From Harmonia axyridis (Eukaryota > Arthropoda > Insecta > Coleoptera > Coccinellidae): a DNA stretch of 64,000 nt. Location: assembly GCF_914767665.1 (NCBI RefSeq), contig NC_059504.1:25956001-26020000 (forward strand). The letters are read 5' to 3'. This document shows, in pieces, positions 22,797-37,700 of this stretch (the stretch's first letter is position 1; each line of letters opens with the position of its first letter). The position numbers and the translations under genes are program-made. Below the pieces are notes generated by a model, which was not told the origin of the DNA, did no database searches, and worked only from the letters and a program-made list of their open reading frames with translations.

Positions 22797-25700
22797 TCAC
22801 AAATGACCCCTATGATAAGGGTCATAAGTGGTTAAATATTTATCTTGTAAAATTCTAGAATTATCTAATGCCATATTTCTTGAATTATCGGCATTCATCA
22901 GTCTGCCATCATTTCCAAGCAATCTATTACCATTATCAGCAATGTTAACACTTGATAACAGCCTAGTATCATTTGCCATAAGGCGTGTATTGTCATTCAC
23001 TAACAGTCTATTTTGGTCACATACATTAATGAGTATTCTTCTTCCATCATTTGTTAATATTGAGGAATTATCTGGTAGAAGTCCTCTAGTATCAGTCAGA
23101 ATATGGCTGCCATCTGGAATCATCCTAGAGTTATCAGCTGCCATCATTCTTGGAACTTCTTGTTGCATGATTCTTCTACATGTTCCATCATGTTGCATCA
23201 AACGATTGTGATCTGTTGGCATTGTCTGCTGAGGCTGCGGCAATTGTTGGATTTGCGGTTGTTGAAATTTTTGATCATTATTTTCATTAAATTTGGGCAT
23301 CCTTTGGTCCAACGTTTCTTGATATTTCGAAGATTGTGAGGGAGCATGTACCTAAAAAAAAATATTTCGTGGAAAACAGCTAAATTTACACTATGATTCA
23401 TTTTACTCTTTTAATGTAAAATATAAAAAGAAAAATTTTTGATGAATAAAGAGGCAGTATTCGAAAAACAGGTATTCTTTCAAAACACGAATACAAATTT
23501 GAAAGGTTCATATGAGACATAATTTAGTAAAAATATTATACAAATACAGTACCATCCAAGAAATACATGTTCTCAATTGGCATAATCCATAATCTGACTA
23601 GAGTTTAGAGGTAAAGATTTTCGTTCGAAATTTTGAGTTCCTATTGAATTAAACCAAAAATGCGAATTACTTCCATTGATATAAAAATTTGCATTTGAAT
23701 GTAAAATTTTTTTCTGTTAATTTATTATTATTTAAGCCACGCGACGTCCCCTCAAAATGAATACTACCACTCCGAACACTCCGAAGGAAAAAAAGAGATC
23801 TGATCCGTCACAATTGATTTGAGGAGTCATCTATGAATGTTTGCTACCTATGGCTATGACTTTGAACACCAGCGACCATTTTAAATTGAATTTCTGAGAC
23901 TTAGGCCTTATTAACCGACAGGCCTTAATACCCGAACCTACCTTAGTGTTTCATTGTAAGCCTGAAGAAGAATACAGCAATGCATGATAGCAGCAGTCTT
24001 CAGTGGGATTTTCAGATCTTGATTTTTACCAATTTACAATGCAACTATTTTGTAAAAACTTTTTTAAACATGGGCTTATATAGTGATCTGGATTCTTCAA
24101 AACAGAATGTTGATTTTTGAAGTACCTTCATCTTATCAGAGCTGTGCCAAACCTCAGTAATTTGTGATCAAATTGAGGAGTTGAGGTGAGCTTATTCGAA
24201 TAACTTCATTTTCAAACTAAGTTGGCTAGTACTTCAATTCTAAAATTGTAGATCATAGCAAGTATTCATTTCTGTGGTTTTTTCTCAACAGAGAACAGAG
24301 TTGCATTCAGCCTAAGTACCTAATTTGTTGAATTTCACAGATAATTCTTTTTAAAATCAAATAACTAGATAACCGTGCTTTATATGAGAAAATATGAGAA
24401 ATACTTTCATTTTTCAAAATAGGAAAATATTCATTAATGAAATTCAACTTACATCTAAGAGAGGGGTTCTTCGAATTTCTGCGTTTTCTATGAAATGTAA
24501 TGGTCATAATAAAGAAATTGAAAGATGTGAATGGAATTTTGTATTTGGAAAAGATTCATAACATCAAGGAAAAGCTATATTCTGAAAATAATTTCCTTCA
24601 ATAGAATCATTTACGAGATATACCCGAAAATAACATTTTTTGTGGGTTTTCAACTGCCTGCATCTTTTTAACTGAGCCGAATCGGAAAAAAATGGTGAAG
24701 GAAAAAAGTGTTTCTTTTGACCTCAGGAATCTTCGGATGAAATATATATATGTACAAGTCAACGACTCACCCTGTATAAGGTGTCCCATCAAAAAATCAA
24801 TTCGAAAAACTCAAATACATATCTTTGAAACAGATAAAATTTTTGAAAAACCGATAAAGCGATGCTTTCCGACAAATCCACCAATTTTATCAACAACAAT
24901 AACAATTTCAAGCTTCGTTAGGGTGATTATTGATCGTATCACTAAAACCTCAGAAAATCCAAACAGAATACCTACAATAATTCTCAGTTTTTGTCTAGTA
25001 AGTAGTAGTATATTATTTTCTAAGTACTTGCCTTCATATGAGTATTTAGAGTGCTCGATTGGGAGAATGCTTTACCACATGTGACACAAACATAAGGTCT
25101 TTCCCCTGAGTGTACCCTCATATGACGCAACAAAATTGTATTTACTGTAAAACCGCGTCCACAAACAGTACATACATAAGGCCGTTCTCCTGTGTGATTT
25201 CTCATATGATATTTCAATTTCATCACTGTTGTGAACCTTGAAGAAACAAGTAGAATATTAAATAATATAAATCTAAAAAAAAAGATTAAATTGGATCGCA
25301 TAAAGAGTTTTCCAAAAGAAGGTTTCATTTTGAATAGCCCGCTATCTGGGCAGCTGTAACTTATGAATCTGTCATCTTGTGACATTCGACAAGTTAAAAC
25401 TATGCCATCACTAAAAATTGAAGTATATATACTTCAACAGTGCATGGAAATTGTTGAAATTTACTACAAAAATGGTGGAAATTTTGCAAACACAGTTGGC
25501 GAAACTAAAACACTCTTGGGTCGTCGTGAAGCACCTTCTCGGCCGACAATAGTCAAAAGTGAAGCTGTTACGATGATTGGATTGCGCTACCGAGATATTA
25601 TCAATAATTTCTTATGGTAGGAATTGAAAGATAATGATGTAGACTGCGTTTAATTCCAACAAGACTGCGCTACATACCCCACAAGCAACGAAACAATCAC

Positions 25701-28700
25701 AATTATGCAAGAAAAGTTTCTTGGTCGTGTTATATCTCGAAGAGGTGATCACAATTGGCCACCTAGATCTTGTGGTTTAAAAGTTTAGAATTTTTTCTTT
25801 GGACCCATAAGAAAGTTAAGGTTTATGCCAAAGGACCTCGATCGATTCAAGACCTTAAAAATTGAATTCGTGAAGTTATCAAAGACATACAGCCGCTAAT
25901 GTGCAAATTACTCATGGAAAATTTCATTGAAAGGATATGCTGCTGCTACTGTAGCCATGACGGTCATTTGGCCGATATCCTTTTCCATCGTTAATGGCAT
26001 ATTGGCATTTCTTCCTCTTTACAATGAAATGAACATCTATTCATTTTTCTTAAAATATACTCGTTTCATTTAACATCGAAATGAAACATCTTATTGGAAA
26101 ACCGTTTATATCAAGAATATAAAGGATATTTACCTTTTCTGGCAAACACTACACTCTATGGGTTTTTCAGTACCATGCAACCTTTTATGACTAGTGAGAT
26201 CACCAGATTGACGGAAAGCCTTTCCACAAAAGTCACAAACAAAAGGCCTTTCATTTGTGTGTGTTCTCATGTGTATCTTCAAACTTGCTTTTGATACATA
26301 TCCATTTTTACATACTTCACATTGGAATGGACGTTCGCCTAAATAGAAATAAAAAATTATAACTCATGGCATTTATAGCCTGAACTAAACTCTATATACA
26401 GGATGGGCCACTTGGGAAGGGATGGGATGGGGGACTTTTACGGAGTACGATTTTATTGGAAATTTGGTTTGTTGGTTAGACACCACTGCTCTATCTATCT
26501 AAAATATTTTCAGCGCTGCTGTGTGTTGCCGCTTATATCAAAAAGTACTAACAACTTCGATATTTCAATTAGAACACCCTGTATATTATTACTTTTTTCG
26601 GTTTGCCGTAACCTCTTGATTATTTATGTCTTAACTTCCTTGTTCCTATCTCGAGCGGTTTTCGAGTAATTGATTGATTTACTACCTTCTTTGTGCAAAA
26701 CATAGCCTCAATTAAACATTCCTCATTTCGGTACTTGTAATAGATATGGATTACCAATATTCCGTGTATCATTTACGTGGAATAAAATCAAGCGCGGTCC
26801 CAGGAGGGGGGCTCAGGGGGGTCATGACCCCTCCCAAAATAAACCCACCTACCACTATCAAGCAGACAAGGTACGAATTGGAATTAATAACAATATTAGT
26901 TGTGAATTACAAAATTCACATCTTTTCCGTCGAAGTGTACAATAATTACACAATTGGTACACAAACGTGTAACGGCATAAATATGAACAAATTATTTCGA
27001 AGAATTAATATCTGAACGAGTTCCCATCTTCAAAATAGATAAGAATACAAATAAGGGTATCATAAAAATGAGTGAATAGCTCGTAGCGATAGGTTTACAA
27101 TCCTCATCCCTAATGCCCGCCACTCACGAAGCGTTTTTTCGAGCGTTTGGTAGCAAGCGTCGAAGAGATTCCAGTCGGGCAGTCAAGTTCATACTCTGAT
27201 TTACAGTCGTACGGCCGTGTCACGAGCTGTCTGACTGGAATCTCTTCGACGCTTGCTACCAAACGCTCGAAAAAACGCTTCGTGAGTGGCGGGCATAAAG
27301 AAAGTGTTTCAACTGAAATTGCAGATGTAATTTCAGCTGTTACTGTCGGCACGTTTGAATGTTTTATGATTTATTACCCTTGTTGCTGTTATTGTTAGAC
27401 CAGAAAGGGCAAACTTTTCTGGAATTTTTTCTGTCTGAAGTTTTTTCCGATATTTGAATAGGAAATAGAACAGGCATAATATTTTTCTTGTTTCAAAACT
27501 GAAATTGCAGAAGTTATTACGGCTGTCGGCTGTAACTGTTACTGTCGGCACTCGTCACGACCCGGTTCGTTTGAATGTTTGATGATTTTATAACCCTTTT
27601 TTGTTGTTCGGGCAAATTTTTCTGGGATTTTTTTCTATTTGGCTTTTCCGAAATTTGCATCGGATTTGGTTTAATCCTCTTGAACATTCACAGGGACATT
27701 GCTGTTGACGAGGACGCTGTGATTACAAAGTTTTCAAAGGGTTCAAAGACTAAATTAGATTTTGTGTTGTAGTTGCCAACTGTCTTCCTTTTTTTTCATA
27801 TTAAACAATCGATATATTATTCAATTTTTATATTAATTTCCACCTGAATGTTTAAAACCCTGATAAGTAAATAAATATATTATAATACACAGGCGTACAA
27901 CTTTGCTTCCGCCGTTGCTTTCCGAAATTCGAAGCTTTATTGTAAAATTTGGTTTTACATTCATTATTCTAAGTATTGTCCACCGCTGGCCACTACTTTC
28001 TCCCATCTTTCAGGCAGTGTACGAATTCCGCGATGAAAAAACTGATCATCATTTGAAGCGATCCACAATTCGATCCAATTTTTTACGTCTTCATAAGACC
28101 GGAGTGCTGGTCAGCCAGGCCGTATGCCATTGATCGAAACAAGTGATAGTCCAAGGGAGCAACGTCTGGAGAATACGGTGGGTGAGGTGGATCTTCCCAT
28201 TTAAACGTTTCCAAGTTTATCTTGACCACTTTTGCAACAAGGGGTCGAGCATTGTCATGCTGTAAAATCAGTTCATCATGTCTCTCGTTGTATTACGACC
28301 GTTTGTTGCGGCTCAAATGCATTAATTGCGTTCGATAACGATCGCCTGTGATTGTTTCAGTCGGTTTCAACCACTCATAATACGCTACGCCGAGCTGGTC
28401 CCACCAAATACTGAGCATAACCTTGGAACCGTGAATATTCGGTTTGGACGTCGACGTGGAAGCATGGTCGGGATATCTTCATGATTTTCTACGCTTGGGA
28501 TTATCGTAATGAACACATTTTTCGTCTCCAGTCACAATGCGATGCAGAAAACCCTTCCGTCTTCGCCTTACAAGCAGCAAACAAATGCCGTTAAAAATCT
28601 CTCGGCTTCAACTCGTACGGGACCAAATTTTCTTGTTTCTGATTAATTTCCATGACTTTCGGGCGTTTTGAAATGGCTTATTGCGTCACTCCCAATGATC

Positions 28701-31700
28701 CTGCCAATACTTGTTGCGTTTGACACGAGTCTTGTTCAAGTAATGTTAAGTAAGTTGAGTTAAGTATAATAAACAGATATTTTCTACATTAAAATAATAA
28801 ACATAGAAATTTGTTTTTGCGACTAATTTATTCAATCAATATAACTCAACTCTCTTTTTTCCTTAAAACTTCTATGATAAGAAAACTAATCAACAAGTTC
28901 TATGTTGACATACAAATATTCAATGCTCTAAAACTTCAGGCTTCAATACCTTCCCTCATTGAACCATTGTGGTCTACCCCATTGCATTTTTTTAACATTT
29001 GTAGTCTGGGTTTGAACAAAGATTTCGTCATATCTGCAAGCTGGTATTCTGATGACACCATCTTCACTTCAATTATATTGTCAAGTCATCAGGTACATGG
29101 TACATTAAAGCACCGACTGCTTCTCTATAAGGAAAACCCTTGATTACTAAACGTGTTTTGTACTTGTCAATGGATTCATCTGGATTTGTCTTGAACTTGA
29201 ATATCCACTTACAAGGTATTGCCTTGTCTCCTGCTGATAAATTTTTCATTACCCAGGTACAATTTTCTTGCAGTAATTTTATCTCTCTCTAAAATCCAGT
29301 TTTCTTTTTCATTGCAAGATATTGCCTCTTTGTAGGATAATAGTTCTTTAGACTCATTGACTTCTGCTGCAACTGCCATGACATAATTCTCAAAATGTTT
29401 AGGCAGCTTCTTATCTCTTCTATTTCTCAGCTGTCTCCTTAATTCGATGTCGTCTTCTCTAATCCCATCAAAGAAAATTTCTTTCGTTATATGTTCATCT
29501 TCTACAACATTTTGCTTTGCTTCTATAGCTTCTCTCTGTGTGTTTCTCATTTCTGGGTTTACATGGATATCTTCTATCATTTTTTCTTCGGATCGATCTT
29601 CAAATTCATCATTTTTCAGTGAATCCTTATTTTTTATGAATTCAATAACATTTTCTTGTGGAAATGAAGAAAGATTCTCTTTCTCTGTCCCATTCATAAT
29701 CTGTAAGGATTACACTCATCAAAAATGACATCTCTTGATCTGAAAAATCTCCTCTTTTCAAATGACCAAATTCGATTGATGTGATTATAAATATTTTTGA
29801 TGTTTTTTTTTTATACTTTTAATAATAATAATAATAATAATAAACTCCTTTATTTCAAAACATCTCTATGTACATGTATACGAGTGAAAAGAAATGACGT
29901 CAGCACAGAAATACATATAACTCAAATATAATTCATCAGATTATCACAATTCAAATAATCCCCAACTGAGTAAGGTTCTAAAACAATTAACATTTTCTTT
30001 ATGACATTTTTAAACTTTGGAAAGGTTAACATTCTACAGCAATTAGGTAACTTATTATAAAGTCTTATGCACATATAATAGGGTCCTTTCTCTGTCAATG
30101 TTAGTCTATGTATGGGACAGTTCAGATCTAAAGTTCTCGTCTTATAATGATGAGTATATTCACTCTCGAATTTATCTTTATGCTTGAAAAGGAAAACCAA
30201 ACACTCATATATATACAGAGCATAAACTGTCATTATACCCATATCCTTGAAAACACCTCGGCATGAATCTCTAAACTTCATACTATTTATAGATCTTATA
30301 GTTCTCTTCTGTACAACGAATAATGCTTGTATGTTGGAGTTACATCCCCAGAAAATGATTCCATATCTAAGAACTGACTCAAAATTGGCTTGATAGAGTA
30401 TTTTCGAAGTTTCCTTGTCCATATACCTAGCCACTACTCTAATACCATATCCGATGCTACTCAGTTTCAATCCAGTGTTGACCAAATGTGTACCCCAGTC
30501 CAGAAACTCGTCTATATATATCCCAAGGAATTTTGTGCCTCCGACAGGCTTCACCTCAAGATTTTCTATACAAATACTGTCTTCCGCACACACTTGCGAA
30601 TTTTTTGTACGAAATGTTACATAGTTAGTCTTTGTATCATTTATTCACAATTCATTCCTGTCAAACCATTGAGCAACTTCTGAAAGAGTGGTCTTAGCTC
30701 TTTCTTTAACCTCTGGGAAATTCTTTCCGGATACCAACAGGTTCGTGTCATCTACATATTCCACCAGTCCATCCATAGTCAGATCATTAATGTAAATTAT
30801 GAACAGGATTGGACCTACCATACTTCCTTGAGCTAGACCTCTATTTTTGGCTACTGTACCTGACTTGTTGTTATTGATAACCACTTGCTGCCTTCTATCA
30901 ACAAGATATGATTGGATCCATTGATGTGCTCCACCTCTTATACCGTATCTTTCAAGCTTCATCAACAAATATTCCAGATTTACACAGTCATATGCCTTAC
31001 TCAGATCTAAAAAGAGTCCTATTGCTAAATTTTTATTCTCGAGTTCTTGTAAGATCATATTAACAAACTGATAGATAGCTGTGCCTGTCGATCTTCCCTT
31101 CAAGTATCCATGCTGAGAGTTTGACAGCAGTCCACACCCAGCAAAAAAACTCACCAGTTTTGAACACATGACTAATTCAAACACCTTTGAGAAAGCGGGG
31201 AGCAGACTTATGGGCCTGTAATTATCAAGATTCTCTGGGTCTCCCTTTTTATAGAGCGGTTTTATAATAGCGAACTTCAGCATATCTGGGAAAACAGAAA
31301 ATTTCATGGAGTTATTTATGATATAGCACAATATTGATGCAACATGTTTCACTGTAATTTTGACAATACATGTTGGAATATCGTCATATCCACTGGAATA
31401 TTTATTCTTCAGGTTTAGGGATAGCTGTATTAGTTCTTCTACATTTACTGGTCTTAAAAACAGTGACTGGTTATTCTCCGCTATGTTACACTCAAAAGGC
31501 TCATGTTGCTTGTCCACTAAATTTCTGACTACCTCAATTAAATGTTCATTGAAATCGTTTGGCAATGACATCCTATGCCTGAATACCCTGTGATCCACCT
31601 GATTGTTCTTTCCTGTCAGTTCTCTGCATATTGTCCACATAGATTTCATTTTGCAATCAGATTTTTTGACACGATCTTGAAGCATTTTTTGTTTTTCTTT

Positions 31701-34700
31701 TTTTAAAATTTGATCATAATATTTTTTGGTTTCATTGTACTGAGTTCTATAAGATGGTTGAGTTGTGGAAAGCAATAATAAAATATCCAGATGTTGTTTG
31801 ATTTCCTCAATTTCTTTACTTTTTTTGTATTTTTTATTTTTAGTTGTACGTGTCAAGGTAAGTGGAAAGCACTGGTTGAAAATATTTATATAGTTGTTGA
31901 TGAAAATCCGCCACTGTTCATTCACATCTCTTTTGTCAATTGAAAATACATTCTCCCAGGATTGTAATTTAAGTTCCTCTATAAACTTATTTTTAGATTC
32001 ATCAGAAAAGAATCTTTTGCGTTCAGCTTTGACTTTGTTGCATTTTTCTATAGTGAACTCTAATTTCTGCCCATAATGGTCAGATATATGAGCTACAAGT
32101 ATTTTGGCTCTCAGATTATACTGTATGTTCGTGCAAATGTTATCCAAGCAACTTTTCGAATGATCAGTGACTCTGGTATCCTCCATGACTGTTGTTCTTA
32201 TGGAATAAAAATTAAGTAGGTTTAGAAGACGGTGTTTATTATTATTTTCCCTAATCATTTCAATGTTGAAATCCCCTGCTATGAAAATAGTCTTACCAGT
32301 CATTATATTGCTGTTTAATATGCTTTCTAGTTTATCGAAAAATACCTCAATATGACCACTTGGAGGTCTATAAATGCAAAGTATAATAACATTTGTTTTA
32401 TTAATGCAACATTCAACAGCAGAACATTCAAACTCACCCAGTACAGCGCATTCATCTGCTTCCTTATATGCTCTTCCTTTTATAGAATTATTTATATAGA
32501 TCGCTGAACCTCCGTGCTTTCCCTCTTCTCTACAAAAACTGGAAATAAGCCTGAAGTTTTTGATTCCTATCTGCTCAATTTGTTCTCTTGATTTCCAGTG
32601 TTCTGTAATACATAATATCACAGTTTCTTTATTTTCATTCAATAGTTGTTCTAACTTGTCAACACTATTCCCTAATGATTGCACATTTTGATTGATTATT
32701 CCAAAAACATTTTTATCCTTTCCTAATTCCTGTCGTGAAGTCCCTGTTTCCCCATTACCATTGTTTATAAAAAATCTGCACCTGGTTTGTACTTTTGGAA
32801 GAGTCCATAATTAAATCTTTTTACTCCTACGTTTTGAGGCCAGAAGGAGGGATCATAAAGTTCATCCTTTTTTTCAAGAGGTGCAGTCAACAGAAAGCTT
32901 TTCAACTGTTTCGGATCACTTGGTAGTTCTTTCACTTTAATACTCTCATTGGCAAACGACGAGTTTTTCCTTATATGTTGTTCCACTTGTTCAGCTGTGA
33001 CATGTCGTTTAATTCTGTAAAGGTATATCCATGCTCTTCTTTCTGCTCCAACAAAACCCGTTTTCTCCTCTTCTTTAGATACCCTTGTTGTTCCGAGTCT
33101 CTTAGGACGTCTTCGTTGTACCTTTTCGAAACCCTCTTCATCTCTATTTGGTTTATTTATTTTTTCTACCAAGTAACGGTTGTTGGTAGATGGTTCTTTA
33201 TTGCCGCTAGTTTGAAATTTCGACATATAATTACGATGTTGTCGTTTGGGTACTTTGAGGTTAATATTTTGTTGTTGTTGTTGTAGTTCTATGACACTTT
33301 CCTCGTCCTCAGACATTTGAACTACAATTTCTGGCATTATGTTGCTGTCACTAATGTTCTTTCTAACTGCGTCTGAATATTGTGTTTTTGTTTTTTTATC
33401 ATCTTTTTTTTCAATTTGTTCCATTCTTTGAAGTAACAATCTATTATTTTCTTTCAAAACTGAGTTGTGTTCTTTCAATATTTCAATTTTATCAGTAGCT
33501 TCTAAAAGTAACTTACTGAGATACTCGATTTTCAATTCCAAGATTTTCCCCTTTTCCATATTTAACTGCTTATCAGCAACTTCATCACAACATTGGATGT
33601 ACCTATGATTGATAACTCTAAAATTTTTCCTTTTAACGCACGAACTGTGGTATAAACCATCACAATTTATACATATTTGAGCCTTGCATACTTTTTTAAC
33701 ACAACATTTGAAATTATTTCTCAATAAATTCACATCTTCTGTGATTATTTCTTCGATAAAACTTCAACAATTGAATATATACAGTCATATGAATCTAAAT
33801 AATTGAATTAATTAGGAATGCAAAGATAGGTAAACATTTTCTGTAAAAGTTTCATGATTATATTTTGTTTGCGTAGATTCTTCTAGAATCAAACAGAACC
33901 ACAATGAACAATAGGTTGATTCATGGGAACAGTCTAGGCTCAAGTTTCTCCATTGCTAGAGCTGATACTCAAAATGTTAGATTTCTAAAACTACCAAAAT
34001 CTACCAACAGATTTCTGTCTACTAAAAATTTCTATTAATTGCGATAAAACAACTAAAAAAGTCACACTTGCGATCATAGGCGTAACGAGGGGGGTTATTG
34101 AGGACATAACCTCCATTGATTCATTGATTAGAAGAAATTAAAAAAAAATTGTGAGTAACAATTGAAAAAAATATATAAAATTGGAAGATTTTGCTTTTTC
34201 GAAGTGGGGTCCCCACCTCCCAATGAATCAACTCTAGTTACGCCACTGCTAGCGATCGCTTCAGTCAGCTCGGAGCTCGGGAAACCCCCTTAATTTATCT
34301 AAGCGCGTACAAGCTTCCAGAAATATCTGCCGTGCGTATCAAGCTCAAGTAGAAGTAATATCCAGTAGCTTGATATCAAGTCAAGTAATACATATCTCAA
34401 ATCAAATAAAGTTGAAGTATGTAATGTTTTAAGCTTGATTTTCAAGTCAAGTAGTTGGTTAAAATATCAAGCAACTTGGCTTGATGAATCCCTACTTCTC
34501 AATAGAAGTAGTAGTAGATAGACAAATGACAATTTTAAAATCAAATGAAAAATTCAACAATCGGAGAAAAATGAGAATGGGTACACTGTGCACTTACCAG
34601 TATGAGTTCTTAGATGCAGTTCTAAATTAAATCTCTGGGGAAAGCATTTACCACATGTATTACATACAAAAGGTCGATCGCCTGTGTGTTGTTTGATATG

Positions 34701-37700
34701 AACAGATAAGGAATCATTGTCTGGAAATTCTAATTTGCAATAATCACAAATATGTTTTAACAATGCTGGGTCGCCTTCTTTTTTCTCATGTATTTTCATA
34801 TGTTTTAAAAGACTATTTTCAGCGTAACATCCCTTATTGCAGATTTCACAAACAAATGGTTTTTCTCCATTATGTTTAAGCATGTGCTTATTCAGTAATG
34901 TAGCATGTATAAATCTTTTGTTGCAAACATTACACTCGTGAGGTTTCTGATCATCAGGCATATGGGTTCTCATATGATTATTCAAATAATTTTCTTCAGT
35001 GAAGCCTCTTGGACATAATTTACACTTGAAAGGACGGTCTTCAATATGGGTGCGGAGATGTTTACGAAATGATTTCAAGTTTATAAATGTTTTCTTGCAG
35101 GCGTTACACTGATGGATGATTCTTTTGATTTTTTTTCCTCCTACTCCTAAAAATAAAAAAAATAATTAACACTATGTATTCAAGAAATTTTACTTTTTCA
35201 ATTACAATTACCCCAACTAACATTGTAAATTTCTTGAGGGATCGAATTATTATACATATAATAGATTAATAATAGCATTGCATATATCTGATTTGTTTTA
35301 TACTATCTATAATGGTACTTTATTATCGTAAAAAGCCAAAAAGTCTTAAAACACTATTATAAAGAGCGTATCGTGTATTCTATTATAATAGATGTTAATA
35401 CAGCATCATTTATATATAAATTATGCTATAGCTATGTATACTAGCGACATATTGATCTTATAAAAGTTTTATGAAGATATTTTGTAACATCCTCATGATA
35501 ATTATAAATCTCTGTGAAATAGTTATATAGCTTAGCTATGAGAAAATATATAAATGTATTATTATCTAAACAACAATAAGTTATTGATGTAAATGTATTT
35601 ATCCTGTAACGGCTTATTTTCGGATATTATGAAACACTCTTGTTGTACTCATCAATATAAGCTTTATAGAGCACATAATATGAATTGTTCCTCAAGTTTT
35701 TCAACAAACATAGCTAAATCACTCGTTCAATCAACACCATTATAGGTAATAGTAAATTAGTGATAAGCGGTATACATAGAATTAAGGATTTTAGTATTGT
35801 AATATAGTTTGATTACCTAAAGTGAGAAAAAATAAAAGAATAGAAAAATGGACGATTCCTTGAGGAAAACTGAAAAGAGTTAATAAAAAAAGTTTTGAGC
35901 TAATCTAAAGAAAATTAAGCTTGTTAGACCATCATTGAATTATGAGATCTCCAAAGGAAATTATTGTTATGAGGAAATCAATTCCACCATCAAGGATTTG
36001 AAAGAACCCTGCAGTTAAATTTCTATTAGTGACATTGATAATAATAATAATAAAGTTTATTTGACTATAATAGATAAAAATAATAAATAGATAAAGAAAT
36101 AACCTTCAAAATACATTGAATATATCACAATTTTATTTAAAATAATGCACTTGATTCGATAGGAGCTCACAAGTTGGTTCTCATGCCAATACGGTTGATA
36201 GTGAATTATCCAAAATAAAATGGACATACAAATACGCTAAGAAGTTAGATTATGGTCGTTATGGGCTTAAAAGTAATTGAAATATTAAACAAATAGCATT
36301 GAAGACGTTATCTGAAATCGAATCGAAGAATTCCAAAAATGTTTCTTACGGATCCAAGGAGCGTTTTAAATACTCCAAAAAAATTACGGAGTTGAAAATT
36401 ACAGGTGGTGTATTTTGGCTTAATAGATCAACAAAAATATTATTCTGAACTCTGTTCATTATGATTCCAGTAACATGCGCATGCGCAATTTGATCACCAC
36501 ACATGACTGGTGTTCATTGTTCAGCTATACCAATAAAATATTTATTCCACAATGTTGTTAGGTAAAGTGAAAGTTTGGTATTTTATAAAACTAATTTGTT
36601 TTATAGAGTGTATTAAGGAGGTTAACAGATGATATCACTGATAACAGTTACCTCACGAACAGTTTATCCACAGGTAAGATGCATTCGAGCATATTTAGAC
36701 GTTGCCAATGTGAACAAAATTTCATTTGAATAATATGTGACTTTGGAATAAATGTTTCACGTATTTCTTTCAATGAAGTACCTAATATTTAAAATAACTC
36801 TGACTGAAAATAATAGTTTTTCGTTGATTAAATATCTTGGTCTGACATTGACTAGATAATATATTATTTTGTGAACTCATATATTATGGACGGATATTTT
36901 ACAGAAATATTTCAAGGATTAAAATAAGGATTAAAGTAGTAACTTAATTAGAAAACTAGAATTTAATAAAAAAAAGTAGAATTTCATAAGAAGTATAGAA
37001 AAATCGTTTCCCACAAATGTAGGAATCATAAAATCATATTTCTAAAAAAAAAATTTAAGAACAATCCTACCAAAAATTTCTTTAGTTTTATAATTTACTC
37101 TCTAAATGTTATTATTTTCTGAGTAAATAGCTAAAAATATTTATAAAAATATATATTTATTTCAACAAGATAAGATTTCAATGATCTTGACAAAGAACAT
37201 TGGCGACATTGGTTGGAGCTCTTCTGATTTCGGAATTATTTTTATTTTATAGAGGCTATATAATAGTAACGTTTACAACTTTTGTTCCGCCTTTAAATTA
37301 TCTCTGGTGTAAAATTCTGAGACGACACCATTCTGTATTTTTTGTGTTTGCAATGAAAAAAGATTATGAATAGGGTTTGAGCGGAAGAACAGAGGGTTAA
37401 CAACATGCCGCACTAGCATCGCTGTAAAAGGGTGTTTTTAGAAATGAGAATAGGATGCTTAGTATCGAGACTAACGTTTGCATGTTCTAATCTGCCTCCC
37501 ATTCGGATTATGCCGAGTTTAAAGATTTCAGACAACTAGAAAACTTGACTGATTTCGTAGATGTTAAATCTTTCAAATCAACGGTGAAACACTAGCCTTG
37601 AACGAGTTTAAGCAGCAAATTTTCCGTGTTTCGCTACTCAGAAGGACTTATTTTTAGTGAATTTATTTCAGTATCTTGTTTTCCTCTTGATTTTTTTGCG

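Larger units (their letters stand above)
29846..33770 (-). mobile_element. Jockey-superfamily non-LTR retrotransposon, nearly full length
   Basis: About 3.9 kb on the minus strand with ORF1, ORF2 and a (TTA)n tail, inside intron 3 of the ZAD gene and in the same orientation as it. ORF1 is intact and ORF2 is broken by a single stop, so it is the best preserved non-LTR copy here. Shorter relatives are at 5795-6185 and 45560-46020. Confidence 0.9.

Noticed and set aside
27147..27398. Matching frames on both strands around the 64 bp hairpin
   Set aside because: They are created by the inverted repeat and do not indicate a protein.
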